Shown in pieces: positions 43,779-52,951 of a DNA stretch of 64,000 nt. Origin of the DNA: Nocardia wallacei (GTDB lineage Bacteria; Actinomycetota; Actinomycetes; Mycobacteriales; Mycobacteriaceae); NCBI RefSeq assembly GCF_014466955.1, contig NZ_AP023396.1, forward strand, positions 4,774,001-4,838,000, read 5' to 3'. The position numbers and the translations under genes are program-made. The notes under the pieces were generated by a model. That model was given only the letters and a program-made list of their open reading frames with translations. It had not been told where the DNA came from and did not search any database. How positions within the stretch are numbered: position 1 is the stretch's first letter; each line of letters starts with the position of its first letter.

Positions 43779-44789
43779 TCAGGCGGGCACGCCGAGCCCC
43801 GAGGCCAGCACGGGCCACGACCGCTTCAGCGCATCCTGCCAGTACCCCCAGGAGTGCGTGCCGGTGGGTTCGAAGTCGAAGGTCGCGGGGATCGCGAGCT
43901 GCCCGAGCCTGGTCTGCAGATTGTGCGTGCAGTAGTCGACCGCGGCCTCGATGACCCCGCCGATGAGCAGCTGATTCACGTAGCCGCGCGGACCGGGCTG
44001 CATGTGGCTGCCGTTGTAGACGTCGTACAGCCCGGGGACGCCGGTGCCGCTGGAGATGAACAGCTGCAGCCCGCGCAGGCCCTCGGCGTGCAGGTACGGA
44101 TCGTTCTCCGCCCACATCGGGTCGTTGTCCGGGCCGTACATGTTGACCGTGTCGCCGCCGCCCCAGGTCTCCACCGACAGCTTCACGAACTGGCGGCCGA
44201 TCGGGTCGCTGATCTGGGCGCAGCCACTGTAGGCGGCCACCGCCCGGTACAGGCCCGGCTTGGCGATCGGCAGCTGCAACACCGAGGTGCCCGAGGTGGA
44301 CAGGCCCGCCACCGCGTTCGCGCCGGTGGTGGCGAACTCGGCGTCGATCAGCGGCGGCAGTTCCTCGGTGAGGAACGTCTTCCATTTGTACACACCGAGT
44401 TTCGGGTCCGGCGCGCGCCAGTCGGTGTAGTAGCTCCACTTGCCGCCGACCGGCTGCACCACGTAGGTCTGTTTGTCCGCGAGGAATTTCAGCACGTCGG
44501 TGTTGCGCTGCCAGGTGGCCGTATCCTGGCCGCCCCCACCGCCGTTGAGCAGATACAGCACCGGCGCGGGCGCTTCGGCGTCGGCCGGGCGCTGCACGTT
44601 CACCATGATGTCGGTGTTCATCGCCGCCGAGTGCACCCGCAGTTGCACGGTGCGCCCGTCGACCGGCCACGATCCGGTGACCGCCGACCCGTCCGGGGCC
44701 TCCGCCGCGGCCGGCGCCGCCCCCAGCAGGGCGCCGACCGCGACGGCGACAGCGGGAATCACGCTGCCCCGCAGTAGTTTCCGGATCAT
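43779..44789 (-). CDS. Secreted mycolyltransferase/esterase of the antigen 85 fold
   Basis: 336 residues with a signal peptide cleaved after AAA near residue 29. The alpha/beta hydrolase domain has LLNGGGGGQD, the nucleophile Ser in GLSTSGTS and the catalytic His in TGTHSWGYWQDAL, the last being diagnostic for the Ag85 family, which moves mycolic acids onto trehalose or arabinogalactan. This supports a mycolate-containing envelope. ATG 44789 follows AGGAGAAACACC. Two strong hairpins separate it from the upstream lipase gene, so it should have its own promoter. Confidence 0.87.
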   Translation of the reverse strand: MIRKLLRGSVIPAVAVAVGALLGAAPAAAEAPDGSAVTGSWPVDGRTVQLRVHSAAMNTDIMVNVQRPADAEAPAPVLYLLNGGGGGQDTATWQRNTDVLKFLADKQTYVVQPVGGKWSYYTDWRAPDPKLGVYKWKTFLTEELPPLIDAEFATTGANAVAGLSTSGTSVLQLPIAKPGLYRAVAAYSGCAQISDPIGRQFVKLSVETWGGGDTVNMYGPDNDPMWAENDPYLHAEGLRGLQLFISSGTGVPGLYDVYNGSHMQPGPRGYVNQLLIGGVIEAAVDYCTHNLQTRLGQLAIPATFDFEPTGTHSWGYWQDALKRSWPVLASGLGVPA

Positions 44790-44835
44790 CGGTGTTTCTC
44801 CTGTTCTGATGGTTCCGCGGCCGGGACAGGCCGGT

Positions 44836-44876
44836 GCCCGCCGGGCGGTGTGGGTTGGGTGCACCGCCCGGCGGGC
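44836..44876. terminator. Perfect 15-bp hairpin before the mycolyl esterase gene
   Basis: GCCCGCCGGGCGGTG (44836-44850) pairs with CACCGCCCGGCGGGC (44862-44876), 11-nt loop. It lies 47 bp upstream of the esterase start on the minus strand, so it may act in the leader or as a second terminator for the lipase. Confidence 0.7.
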
Positions 44877-44960
44877 CGGTTGCCGCCGTCCGTGACCGTC
44901 GCGCACGGGATAACGGAGTGGGCCGGCGAGCCCATCCCGCGCGGACGTGACGGCGGGGTA

Positions 44961-45012
44961 GTGCCCGGCGGGACGCGTTGGGGTATCAGGGAATTCGCGT
45001 CCCGCCGGGCAC
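44961..45012. terminator. Perfect 17-bp hairpin after the lipase stop
   Basis: GTGCCCGGCGGGACGCG (44961-44977) and CGCGTCCCGCCGGGCAC (44996-45012) are exact complements over an 18-nt loop, 14 bp downstream of the lipase stop on the minus strand. No T-run follows, as is common for actinobacterial terminators. Confidence 0.8.
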
Positions 45013-45026
45013 CGGTCACATGGTCG

Positions 45027-46238
45027 TCAGAGCTTGCCGCCCCCGCCGAGCAACCACGGGTTGAAGGTGCACTGCAGCGGCTGTGACGGATCGAGGGTGT
45101 TGAGAATGATCGACAACGCCCGCGGGGAATACATCAACGTCAGATGATCGGACAGATCCTGCTCACACCCGTCCTGCAGGGTGATATTACGAACCGTCGC
45201 ACCCGGCCCCGCCGTCAAGAACGTCGAATCATACGGCGTCGTGATCTCGTCATAACGCGTACCGACCACCGTGTAATCCACACCCGGCACCGTGTCACCA
45301 CCCGCATTCAGCGTGTTGATGAAATCCGAGCCCACCGTCTGCTGAATCCCCGAATGACCCACGAAGATCTCCACCAGACCCAGCACATCGATACCGAAAT
45401 TGTTGATCGCCCGCCCCAACGCCCCGATACCCAGCAACGTCGTACCATGATTCGTCGCACCGAAAGTCAGCAGATGATGCACCTTCGACGCACCACCCTC
45501 GAACTTCAGATACTGCCGCGACACCGCCCCACCCTGCGAATGACCGACGATGTTCACCTTCTGCGCACCCGTCGCCGTCAACACCCGATCCACGAACACC
45601 GCGATCTGCTTCGCCGAATCCTGAATCAACCCCGTCCCGTTCGCACCCGGCAACACCGACCCCAGACCACCCCCCTCCACCAGATTCGACTGACCATAAT
45701 TGAACGTGAACACGCAATGACCCGCATCATGAATCGGCTGCGACACGAACGCGAAGTTGTTGTACGCGTTCTCCCACGTCCCATGGATCAACACCACCGG
45801 CTCGGGATGCTCCGCGGTCGGCTTGCAATTCCAATCATTGCTCCCCGGCGGCGCCACATTCGGATTCAGCAACCCGTAACCGAACGCCGCCAGAAACGCC
45901 GTCGACGCCGGACCGAACCCCACCGTGTCCGACGAATGCCCACCCGACGAGCCCGAACTCGACCCCGAACCCCCATAACAGTCACCCGAACCATTACCCG
46001 ACCCCGCCCCACTACCGGACGTGCACGCCGACCCCGAACTGCCCGCACTGCCCGTATCAGCGATCGGATGCGCGGCCGGATCCTTCAAACCCCGCCCGAT
46101 CACATCGGCCAACTGCTGCTCGCTGGACGCCGAGCCGGGATCGGCGCCGGCGTCGACACCCCCGAAGCCCATTGCGAGCAGCGAAACTCCCACGAGTACC
46201 GCGGCACTCAACGGCCTGCGGCGGGTACTTCGTCTCAT
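45027..46238 (-). CDS. Secreted class-2 lipase / triacylglycerol lipase
   Basis: 403 residues: signal peptide (to about residue 32), a Gly/Ser-rich linker (about 63-103), then an alpha/beta hydrolase. VVLIHGTWENAYNNF gives the oxyanion region and IVGHSQGGAVSRQYL the nucleophile Ser; Asp and His lie near VDYTVVGTRYDE and LSDHLTLMYSP. It should hydrolyse extracellular lipids or esters. Codon use is unusual: third positions are mostly G or T (GGT, ACG, TTG, CAT), while neighbours favour C. That suggests separate ancestry. The ATG at 46238 starts the signal sequence. Confidence 0.87.
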   Translation of the reverse strand: MRRSTRRRPLSAAVLVGVSLLAMGFGGVDAGADPGSASSEQQLADVIGRGLKDPAAHPIADTGSAGSSGSACTSGSGAGSGNGSGDCYGGSGSSSGSSGGHSSDTVGFGPASTAFLAAFGYGLLNPNVAPPGSNDWNCKPTAEHPEPVVLIHGTWENAYNNFAFVSQPIHDAGHCVFTFNYGQSNLVEGGGLGSVLPGANGTGLIQDSAKQIAVFVDRVLTATGAQKVNIVGHSQGGAVSRQYLKFEGGASKVHHLLTFGATNHGTTLLGIGALGRAINNFGIDVLGLVEIFVGHSGIQQTVGSDFINTLNAGGDTVPGVDYTVVGTRYDEITTPYDSTFLTAGPGATVRNITLQDGCEQDLSDHLTLMYSPRALSIILNTLDPSQPLQCTFNPWLLGGGGKL

Positions 46239-46596
46239 TCCATGCCTTCCTGCAGAACCACAGCGTTCTCCAGCCCTGGGTGCCGGTGGTGATGACGGCC
46301 GACCCGGACTGCGCTCAAACGCTAGGTCGGCGGAACGGCGCCGGATACGAACTACAGCACGATCTTCGAAATCTCACGAGCGGCGCGCGGGAGCGCAGTG
46401 AAAGTTCACCACCACCGAAATTCGCGGCGGCACGGCATCACATCGGTAAGGGGCTGTCGCATTCACAACGGGTGCGCAGTACCGACCGTGAGTTGTCCAG
46501 CGCCGCAACTTATCACGGTGCGATCACGGCGGCCGGGTGCATCATCTCCGTAGTATTTCGCTCCGCCGACTCCGGCGGTTCTCTCCGGGAGATCCG
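46239..46596. other. Divergent spacer without a visible gene
   Basis: 358 bp between the lipase and YdcF-type starts. No tandem repeat or strong palindrome was found and the frames are shadows. It must hold the two promoters, but I could not place them. Confidence 0.5.
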
Positions 46597-47217
46597 ATGC
46601 CCCACACCACGATCCCGCTGCTGCGATCCGGTACCCGCCTGCTGGCCGGCGCCGCCGTCGCCGCGGGAATGCTGCTGAATGCCCCTGCCGCCCTGGCCGA
46701 TCCGATCGTCGACTCCGTCGTCGCGGTGATCGGCTCGCTGGGCGGTGTCGAGCCCGGCACACCGCTGCCGCTCTCGCACGGGCCCGGCACGGCGATCGTG
46801 GTGCTGGGGTACGGGCTGGAGCCGGACGGGCGGATGCGGCCCGAGCTGATCGGCCGCCTGGAGGCCGGTTTCGTGCAGGCCGTGGTCTCGCCGCAGTCAC
46901 CGGTCATCGTGACCGGGGGCAATCCGCGCGGCGGTGTCACCGAGGCCGACGCCATGGCCCGCTGGCTAATCGATCGCGGCATCGCGCCCGAACGCGTCCA
47001 TATCGAAGCCGCCGCCACCGATACCCGCGGAAACGCCGCCCACTCGGCCGAACTCATGCGCGGGCTGGGCACCGGCGATGCCGTACTGGTCACCTCGGCC
47101 GACCACATGCCCCGCGCCACCGCGATATTCGCCGACGCGGGGGTGCCGGTGGTCGCGACGGTGACGCCCGACGCCCTGCCGCCCCTGCTGCTCGACCGGT
47201 TCGGGCCCGGGGAATAA
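46597..47217 (+). CDS. YdcF/DUF218-family protein with signal sequence
   Basis: 206 residues. A signal peptide (about 1-34, ending PAALA) precedes the DUF218 domain: AIVVLGYGLEPDGRM, VIVTGGNPRGGVTEADAM, ERVHIEAAATDTRGNA and VLVTSADHMPRA. DUF218 proteins such as YdcF and SanA are linked to envelope polymer metabolism and vancomycin sensitivity; the reaction is not established. The ATG at 46597 begins the signal sequence. A 20-bp tandem array starts 35 bp after the stop. Confidence 0.83.
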   Translation: MPHTTIPLLRSGTRLLAGAAVAAGMLLNAPAALADPIVDSVVAVIGSLGGVEPGTPLPLSHGPGTAIVVLGYGLEPDGRMRPELIGRLEAGFVQAVVSPQSPVIVTGGNPRGGVTEADAMARWLIDRGIAPERVHIEAAATDTRGNAAHSAELMRGLGTGDAVLVTSADHMPRATAIFADAGVPVVATVTPDALPPLLLDRFGPGE

Positions 47218-47252
47218 CGCGGGGGCTTCCGGCCCGGGCATCCGCCCGGGCT

Positions 47253-47428
47253 GGGAACCTTCGGCCCGGACCATGAACCTTCCCCGGACCATGAACCATT
47301 GCCCCGGACCATGAACCTTGGCTCGGGGTCATGAACCGTTGCCTCGGGTCATGAACCATTGCCCCGGACCACGAACCATCGCCCCAGACCATGAACCTTG
47401 GCTCGGGGCCATCAAGCTTGGCTGGGCC
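47253..47428. repeat. Tandem array of about nine 20-bp units
   Basis: Units begin ATGAACC (or ACGAACC, ATCAAGC) at 47273, 47291, 47311, 47331, 47351, 47371, 47391 and 47411, with a decayed one before. Two alternating forms occur: ending CATTGCCCCGGACC and ending CTTGGCTCGGGGTC. Six central units are exactly 20 bp. Not coding. It fills the gap between the YdcF and PucR 3' ends. Confidence 0.9.
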
Positions 47429-47504
47429 GGAAAGCGTTGCGGCCGGGCCGTGCCCGTCGACCGGGCGCATGGACCCGGACGGTGGCGGGACGTGTGGAGC
47501 GCGC

Positions 47505-48737
47505 TCAGACCTCGGCGAGTTCGAAGGCCAGCAATGCCAGGCTGGCGCGCGAGATGCCGTCCGGGTGCGACAGGTCCATGCCCGCGAGCCGTTCGATGCG
47601 CCGTAGACGATGCGAGACGCTGTTGGGATGGATGTGCAACCGCGCGGCGGTGGCGCGGCGGTCCAGCCCGCTGTCGAGGAAGGCGCGCAGCGTCTCCACC
47701 AGTTCCGGATGCGGCGTCAGCGGGTCGAGCACCGCGGCGAGGTGCTCACGCGCCGGACCCGGCCGGGTCATCTGGTATTCCACGGCCACGTCGGCCATCC
47801 GGTACAGCCCGGGCGGGCGGCCCAGGGCGCCCACCAGTTCCAGCAGTTCCCGGGCCTGGTCGGCCAGTGCGGGGATGTGCTCGGTGGCGCCGGTGACGAC
47901 CGTCGCGGTCAGGGGCACCGAGGCCGCCGCCGACAGCACGTCGAGGGTGTCGGCGGTCATCGCGAGCCCGCCGTTGAGCGCCGTGGGGTCCTCCACCGGG
48001 ACCAGAATCGTGCCGCCGTCCACCGACAGCAGCGACAGCGCCCGCGAGCCGAGTACCGGCGCCAGCGCGCTCTGCAGCCGCCGCAGCTTGCGCCGGGCCA
48101 CGCCCTCGGTGTTCAGCCGCGGGTCGCGCTCGCCGGGGTGCGGCGGAATCGCCAGCGCCACCACCTGATACGTGCCCGCCACGGTGATGCCGGTGCGGCG
48201 GGCCAGCGCCTCCCGGCCGTGGCCGCTCAGCAGAGCGGTCACCAAAGTCTGTGCGGCCGTTTGATGATGGCGGGCCGCCAGCCGGTGCTCGTCCAGATAC
48301 GCCGACGAGGTGGCGACCGTGACGGTCTCGAGCAAGCGCAGCATTTCCTCGGCGCCGGCCAGCAATTCCGCCGGGCCGCACCGCTGTTCGGCCGCGACGT
48401 GCTCGAAACCGCGGCGGACCGTCTCGTGGTAGGCGCGCAGTACGGTGTCCAGGTCGATGCCCTCGCGAGCCCACTCGGCGGCGCGGCCGACCAGCTCCGC
48501 CAGCCGCGCGGCCTCGCGCGGGCCGGGGTCGGACAGCGCGCGCAGCGCCAAGGCGAGGCAGTCGCGCACACCGGCGGTCAATCCCGCCGTGTCCGCGCCG
48601 GATTCGGGGCGGCGAGTGCGGAAGTGTTCGGCCAGCTTCGTCGCCAGCAGGCTCGGCGGTGCGGCGCCGGTGGGCGGCTCGGGGGACGCGGCGATGCGGC
48701 CGGGCGGGGGGCTCAGAACCGGTGCGGAAGATGTCAT
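47505..48737 (-). CDS. PucR/CdaR-family transcriptional regulator
   Basis: 410 residues. An N-terminal sensory region (about 20-170) is followed by a GGDEF-like or RsbR-type central domain (about 180-320) and the C-terminal PucR helix-turn-helix: LVETLRAFLDSGLDRRATAA then LHIHPNSVSHRLRRIERLAG. Such regulators often respond to small metabolites and act on neighbouring catabolic genes. The ATG at 48737 has GGAG 7 bp upstream; the open frame to 49007 is not needed. The secretory lipase gene lies upstream on the same strand, but 413 bp away. Confidence 0.87.
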   Translation of the reverse strand: MTSSAPVLSPPPGRIAASPEPPTGAAPPSLLATKLAEHFRTRRPESGADTAGLTAGVRDCLALALRALSDPGPREAARLAELVGRAAEWAREGIDLDTVLRAYHETVRRGFEHVAAEQRCGPAELLAGAEEMLRLLETVTVATSSAYLDEHRLAARHHQTAAQTLVTALLSGHGREALARRTGITVAGTYQVVALAIPPHPGERDPRLNTEGVARRKLRRLQSALAPVLGSRALSLLSVDGGTILVPVEDPTALNGGLAMTADTLDVLSAAASVPLTATVVTGATEHIPALADQARELLELVGALGRPPGLYRMADVAVEYQMTRPGPAREHLAAVLDPLTPHPELVETLRAFLDSGLDRRATAARLHIHPNSVSHRLRRIERLAGMDLSHPDGISRASLALLAFELAEV

Positions 48738-49150
48738 CGGGTCGCTCCAGAAATGTCGTGACCGCGGCGTGTACCCGCCGGGCGCCAGGGGTGAGGTCGC
48801 GCCCGGCGGATCGATCCACTGCTGCGCACTCGCACCGTGCAACGGAGGGGGTTGGTGGTCCACATGCCGCAGTGCGGCGGTGCGCCGGCGGGCGGTCGTA
48901 CTCTCTCGGGGCAACCGCCCGACGATGGCCGGCCTGGCTACCGAACCGGCGCCCTCCTTCCTGTCCGGGTGCGGCGCGCCACGCCAGGCGCGGCGCCGAC
49001 CGCGCAAACACCGGCGCCGCGCTCATATCACGGTACGGCCACGATTCGGCGCTCCGGCGAATCGGCATGAATCCGATGACAATTCATCAAGGCCGGGTCG
49101 TACGCCTAGGGGCGGTACACAAATAAGCGGCCGGAAAAGGCCGGGAAATT
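48738..49150. other. Spacer without a visible gene, with a small hairpin at its end
   Basis: 413 bp upstream of the PucR gene. The only structure is CGGCC-GGAAAA-GGCCG (49128-49143), just after the lipase stop on the minus strand and followed there by CTTATTTG, which could be a weak intrinsic terminator. Confidence 0.5.
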
Positions 49151-50581
49151 TCAGCACTCGTTCGGTGCGGGAAGTCCCCGCAAGCGCTGATCCACCCAGT
49201 TCATCGCGTCCGGATAACCCGTTGCCGCGCCGATGATGTGTTCGCCGAGCACACTGCGGTACACCGCGGGCACGCCCAGATCGCACTGCTCGCGGTACAG
49301 GGTGCGGGCGCCCTCGGCGGGGATCCACCATTCCTGCTCACCGTTGTAGATGTAGAGCGGTACCGCCGATTTCATGCCCTGCATGCGGGTGACGTCGTAG
49401 ATCTCGGTGGCGATGTCGCTGTGCAGCGGGTCGGGTATCTCCGAGGCCAGGTCGATGGGCAGCATCAGCACACCCGGCAGGGCGAATACGCCCGCGCAGG
49501 TGTCCTTCAGCGGCGAGATCGCCGCCCAGCGCGCGAGATTGTTCATCCGCGCCAGCATCTCCGGCCGTTCCCGGGCGACGCCGAAGGTGGCGGCCAGGAA
49601 GATGCCCGAGGCCAGATTCGCGTTCATGCTCCGGCCCAGCAGTTCGTAGTCGACCGGCACCCCGCCGAGCGCGGCGCCCACGATCGCGGGTGCGAGGTCG
49701 GGTGCGTAGGAGTCGATCAGCGCGACCGCGCCGCGCGTGGCGATGGCGCCGCCGGAGTAACCGTGCATCACGTAGCGACTGCCCGCGAACTCACCCTGCG
49801 GCAGGTTGCGCGCGGCCCGTATGGAGTCCAGCACCGCATGCCCGGCCACGTACGGTTCGGCGTAGGCCATCCGCGGCCCCTCGTGATCGGGGATCAGCAC
49901 GGCGTAGCCGCGTAGCACGGCCAGCTGGGTGGTCGGCGGGATGTAGTCGGTGGTGCCGTTGTCCAGGGAGAAGCCGTGCGCCAGCGCGTAACTCGGCGTG
50001 CATTTGCGCCCGAGCGCGTCGATGGGCAGGTTGTTCACCAGCACCGGGCGGTTACCCGCCACCGGACCTACCGGGACGACCAGCGTCGCGGTGGCGAAGG
50101 AGGGCGCGCCGTGCGCGTCGGTGGTGCGGAACTTCAACTGCAGCACCTGGCGCACCGGGACCAGCAGCATCGGCCCCGCCACCGAGGTCACGTCCCGCAT
50201 CTCGATCAGGTCACCGGGCGCGAAGGTCTCCAGGTTCGGCGGCCAGACGTCGAACAGCGGATCACCGGCCGGCTTGGGCATCACCGCGTCCTGCAGCCCG
50301 ACCAGATCCGGGGGCAGGCCGGTGCCTCCGGCCGCCTCCTCCTGCGCGGGCGCGGGGGGCGTGACGATCGGCGGCGGTGGCACCACCGCGTTGAGCCACT
50401 GCTGCAGATCGGGCACGTCCAGCCCGGCGGGCAGCGAAATCCGCGGCGGGCCGGGCAGTTCCGGTGGCGCCGGGGTACCGGGCAACACCGGAACGGGCAG
50501 CGGCGGCTGCGCCTGCGCGAGGACCGCAGTGGGCCCGCAGACGATCAGCACCGTAGTGACGAAGACGCGCCAGCCACGCAT
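49151..50581 (-). CDS. Secretory lipase family protein (first of two paralogues)
   Basis: 476 residues with a signal peptide (to about residue 25) and a Pro-rich spacer to about residue 85. The hydrolase core resembles the fungal-type secretory lipase (LIP) family found in nocardiae: YVMHGYSGGAIATRGAVAL holds the nucleophile Ser in GYSGG, and the late GEHIIGA gives the likely His. It should act on extracellular acylglycerols or esters. ATG 50581 is preferred over the adjacent GTG 50584; GGGGGTGAG lies upstream. A paralogue lies 1 kb away in the same orientation. Confidence 0.83.
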   Translation of the reverse strand: MRGWRVFVTTVLIVCGPTAVLAQAQPPLPVPVLPGTPAPPELPGPPRISLPAGLDVPDLQQWLNAVVPPPPIVTPPAPAQEEAAGGTGLPPDLVGLQDAVMPKPAGDPLFDVWPPNLETFAPGDLIEMRDVTSVAGPMLLVPVRQVLQLKFRTTDAHGAPSFATATLVVPVGPVAGNRPVLVNNLPIDALGRKCTPSYALAHGFSLDNGTTDYIPPTTQLAVLRGYAVLIPDHEGPRMAYAEPYVAGHAVLDSIRAARNLPQGEFAGSRYVMHGYSGGAIATRGAVALIDSYAPDLAPAIVGAALGGVPVDYELLGRSMNANLASGIFLAATFGVARERPEMLARMNNLARWAAISPLKDTCAGVFALPGVLMLPIDLASEIPDPLHSDIATEIYDVTRMQGMKSAVPLYIYNGEQEWWIPAEGARTLYREQCDLGVPAVYRSVLGEHIIGAATGYPDAMNWVDQRLRGLPAPNEC

Positions 50582-50863
50582 CACTCACCCCCATGTGAGT
50601 TCGCAAAACCCGACCGTCCGCCGTGCGGGCCCGGCCCCATGACTCCGGGCCCGCCTGGTCGAGTTCTTCGAGGCTACCGGCGCGGAATCGCTTGGAGCCG
50701 TGATTTATTCGTTCGTACGCATCGCGAGTCCGGTTCGATATCCGGCGGCCCGGCCGCCGTCACCCCCGCCCCGGGCGTCCGCTCGGTCCGTAGGATGGCG
50801 GTGCGTTGCGATCGCCGCAGCTCACCGGGCTGCGGATACTCGAAATCAACGGAACGGAGAGCC

Positions 50864-51517
50864 ATGCGCATCGTTATCGCGGGCGGACACGGCAAGATCG
50901 CGCTACTGCTGGCGGGGCTGCTCACCCGGCGCGGCGACGAGGTTGCGAGCCTGATCCGCAATCCCGCGCACGCCGAGGAGGTGGCGGCCACCGGCGCCCG
51001 GCCGGTGGTGCTGGACCTGGAGAGCTCCACCATCGCCGCGGTCGCGGACGTCCTCGCCGGAGCCGACGCCGCGGTCTTCGCCGCCGGAGCCGGGCCGGGC
51101 AGCACCGCGGAGCGCAAGTACACCGTCGACCGCGACGGCTCGGTCCTGCTGGCCGCGGCCGCGGAGCAGGCGAAGACCACCCGATTCGTGCAGATCTCCA
51201 CCATGGGCGCGGGCAAGCCCCCGGCCCCGGACCGGGACGAGGTGTGGGCCGCCTACATCGAGGCCAAGACCCAGGCCGAGGACGATCTGCGCGCCCGCGG
51301 CCTGGACTGGACCATCCTGCGGCCGGGCCGCCTCACCGACGAGCCCGCGACCGGCCGGGTCGCCCTGGTCGAACCCCCCGGCGACTACGGCACGGTCCCC
51401 CGCGCCGACGTCGCCACCGTCATCGCCGCACTGCCCACCGCACCGAACACCGCGGGCAAGACCCTGGAACTCGTCTCGGGCGGCTCGGCGATCGCCGCGG
51501 CGGTCGCGGCGATCTGA
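50864..51517 (+). CDS. NAD(P)-binding SDR-like protein (atypical short-chain dehydrogenase)
   Basis: 217 residues of the NAD(P)H-binding/NmrA-like atypical SDR group. The nucleotide motif is IVIAGGHGKIALLLAGLL; the classic Tyr-x3-Lys appears as YIEAK, and DWTILRPGRLTDEP is typical of the YwnB/YhfK type. Likely a redox-sensing or isomerase-like protein; substrate unknown. ATG 50864 follows AACGGAGAGCC. It sits between two secretory lipase genes on the other strand. Confidence 0.83.
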   Translation: MRIVIAGGHGKIALLLAGLLTRRGDEVASLIRNPAHAEEVAATGARPVVLDLESSTIAAVADVLAGADAAVFAAGAGPGSTAERKYTVDRDGSVLLAAAAEQAKTTRFVQISTMGAGKPPAPDRDEVWAAYIEAKTQAEDDLRARGLDWTILRPGRLTDEPATGRVALVEPPGDYGTVPRADVATVIAALPTAPNTAGKTLELVSGGSAIAAAVAAI

Positions 51518-51523
51518 CCGCGC

Positions 51524-52738
51524 TCAGCAGTTGCTCGGCGCCGCCTCGCCGCGCGCCCGGGCATCCAGCCAGGTCAGGACCTGCGGGAGGCCGAGGACGG
51601 CGGCGGTCAGGTGGTCGGGCACCGGGATCGCCTCGGCCTGCAGCCGGACCCCGGCCGCGCACCAGCGCCGATCGGTGTTGACGATGGAATCCACCGGCAC
51701 CAGCCCGTCGATCGGCGAATGCCATTCGAGCACCGGCATATTCGGCACGCTGTCGGTGTAGAGCTCGAGGCTGTTCTCCTCGATGACCTTGCGGGCCTCC
51801 GGGTCCTCGGTCATCTTGGTGGTCTTCGCGAAGTCCAGCGCGCCGCGCCCGGCCCCGGCGGTGAGCAGATCGTTGGTGCAGCCGTTGGCGACCTGCTGCC
51901 CGAGCCGCACACCCTGGTCGTTGAGCTGATCGGAGATCGGGAAACGGTCGGGGTATTCGCGCTCCAGCCCGACACCGGCGGCGAAGGCCAGCCCGAACAC
52001 CGGATGCGCGCCGTAGCCCAGGCCCTCGAGCATCTTCACCAGGTTCATCGGCACGCCACCGGCGGCTGCGCCCGCGATCTGCAATTCCGGCGCGTACTTC
52101 GGCGCGAGCGCGGCCGCCCACGCCGTCGCCATGCCGCCGCCGGAATACCCGGCCATCGTCACCGGGCTGTGCTCGACGCGCAGCTGCTGCACCCGCTGCA
52201 CGGCCCGGATGCCGTCGAGCGTGATCTGCCCGCCCAATTTCGCTGCGCCGTAAGCGAACTGCGGGCCGAGGTGGTCGGGCAGCGCGATGGTCCAGCCGCG
52301 CTGCAGCACCACGTTGTAGGCGGGCGCCTCGCGCACCATCAGGTCCGGATCGGTGGTGTAGAGCGTGTGCGAGATCGAGCATTCGGTGCCGAGCCCGTTG
52401 ATGATCGTCTGGTACGACAGCAGCGGGCCGTCGGTGGGCCGGTTGCGCGGCGACAACACGGTGGTGGTGGCCGCGATCGGCTTGCCCTCGGAATTGGTCG
52501 AGCGGAACTTGATCAGCCAGACGTCGGTGTCCGGAAAGATCGGCAGCGGCGGCAATGCGCGAATGCCAAGGATATCGCCCGGTTCGTGCCCGGCCACGTC
52601 CTCCGGCGCGGCATAGAACGGATCAGGATCGGAGGCCGGATAGAACGGCGCTCCGGCCGCGGCCCCCGCCCCGGCGATCAGCAACAGCAGGCTTCCGGCG
52701 CACGCACCCATCGCGCGCCGGACTGCGAACTTCCCCAT
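51524..52738 (-). CDS. Secretory lipase family protein (second paralogue)
   Basis: 404 residues with a signal peptide cleaved near residue 30 (AAAGA). The hydrolase core parallels the paralogue at 49151: DILGIRALPPLPIFPD, then QRGWTIALPDHLGPQFAYG, nucleophile in MAGYSGGGMATAW, and a conserved C-terminal WLDARARGEA ending in Cys. Three further cysteines (GTECS, NGCTND, RRWCAAG) may pair. It ends 6 bp from the convergent SDR-like gene. ATG 52738 is the signal peptide start; the frame open to 53170 is ignored. Confidence 0.84.
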   Translation of the reverse strand: MGKFAVRRAMGACAGSLLLLIAGAGAAAGAPFYPASDPDPFYAAPEDVAGHEPGDILGIRALPPLPIFPDTDVWLIKFRSTNSEGKPIAATTTVLSPRNRPTDGPLLSYQTIINGLGTECSISHTLYTTDPDLMVREAPAYNVVLQRGWTIALPDHLGPQFAYGAAKLGGQITLDGIRAVQRVQQLRVEHSPVTMAGYSGGGMATAWAAALAPKYAPELQIAGAAAGGVPMNLVKMLEGLGYGAHPVFGLAFAAGVGLEREYPDRFPISDQLNDQGVRLGQQVANGCTNDLLTAGAGRGALDFAKTTKMTEDPEARKVIEENSLELYTDSVPNMPVLEWHSPIDGLVPVDSIVNTDRRWCAAGVRLQAEAIPVPDHLTAAVLGLPQVLTWLDARARGEAAPSNC

Positions 52739-52951
52739 GCCGCAGAACACTATTCGAACCCGGTGGCGGATGCCCAACCGGATCCCAGATCCTGAGAAAT
52801 CACAACGGTTGCCGACATGAGGCTGTGTTGCGAGACGAATTCGCGCGGAAGTCTGTTTGCGGCGGTAACACGAACGTACCTTCGAACTCGGCGCCGTTGC
52901 CTGATCCATCGGCACCGGCAACGGCGCGGAAGGATGAGAAGGAGCACCGCT

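Noticed and set aside
47253..47428. CRISPR-like array
   Set aside because: Units are directly adjacent without unique spacers of constant length and there are no cas genes.
47090..47470. Minus-strand frame with a repeated FMVWGDGSWSGAMVH pattern
   Set aside because: The periodicity comes from the 20-bp DNA array, whose unit is not a multiple of three. No ribosome binding site and mixed frames.
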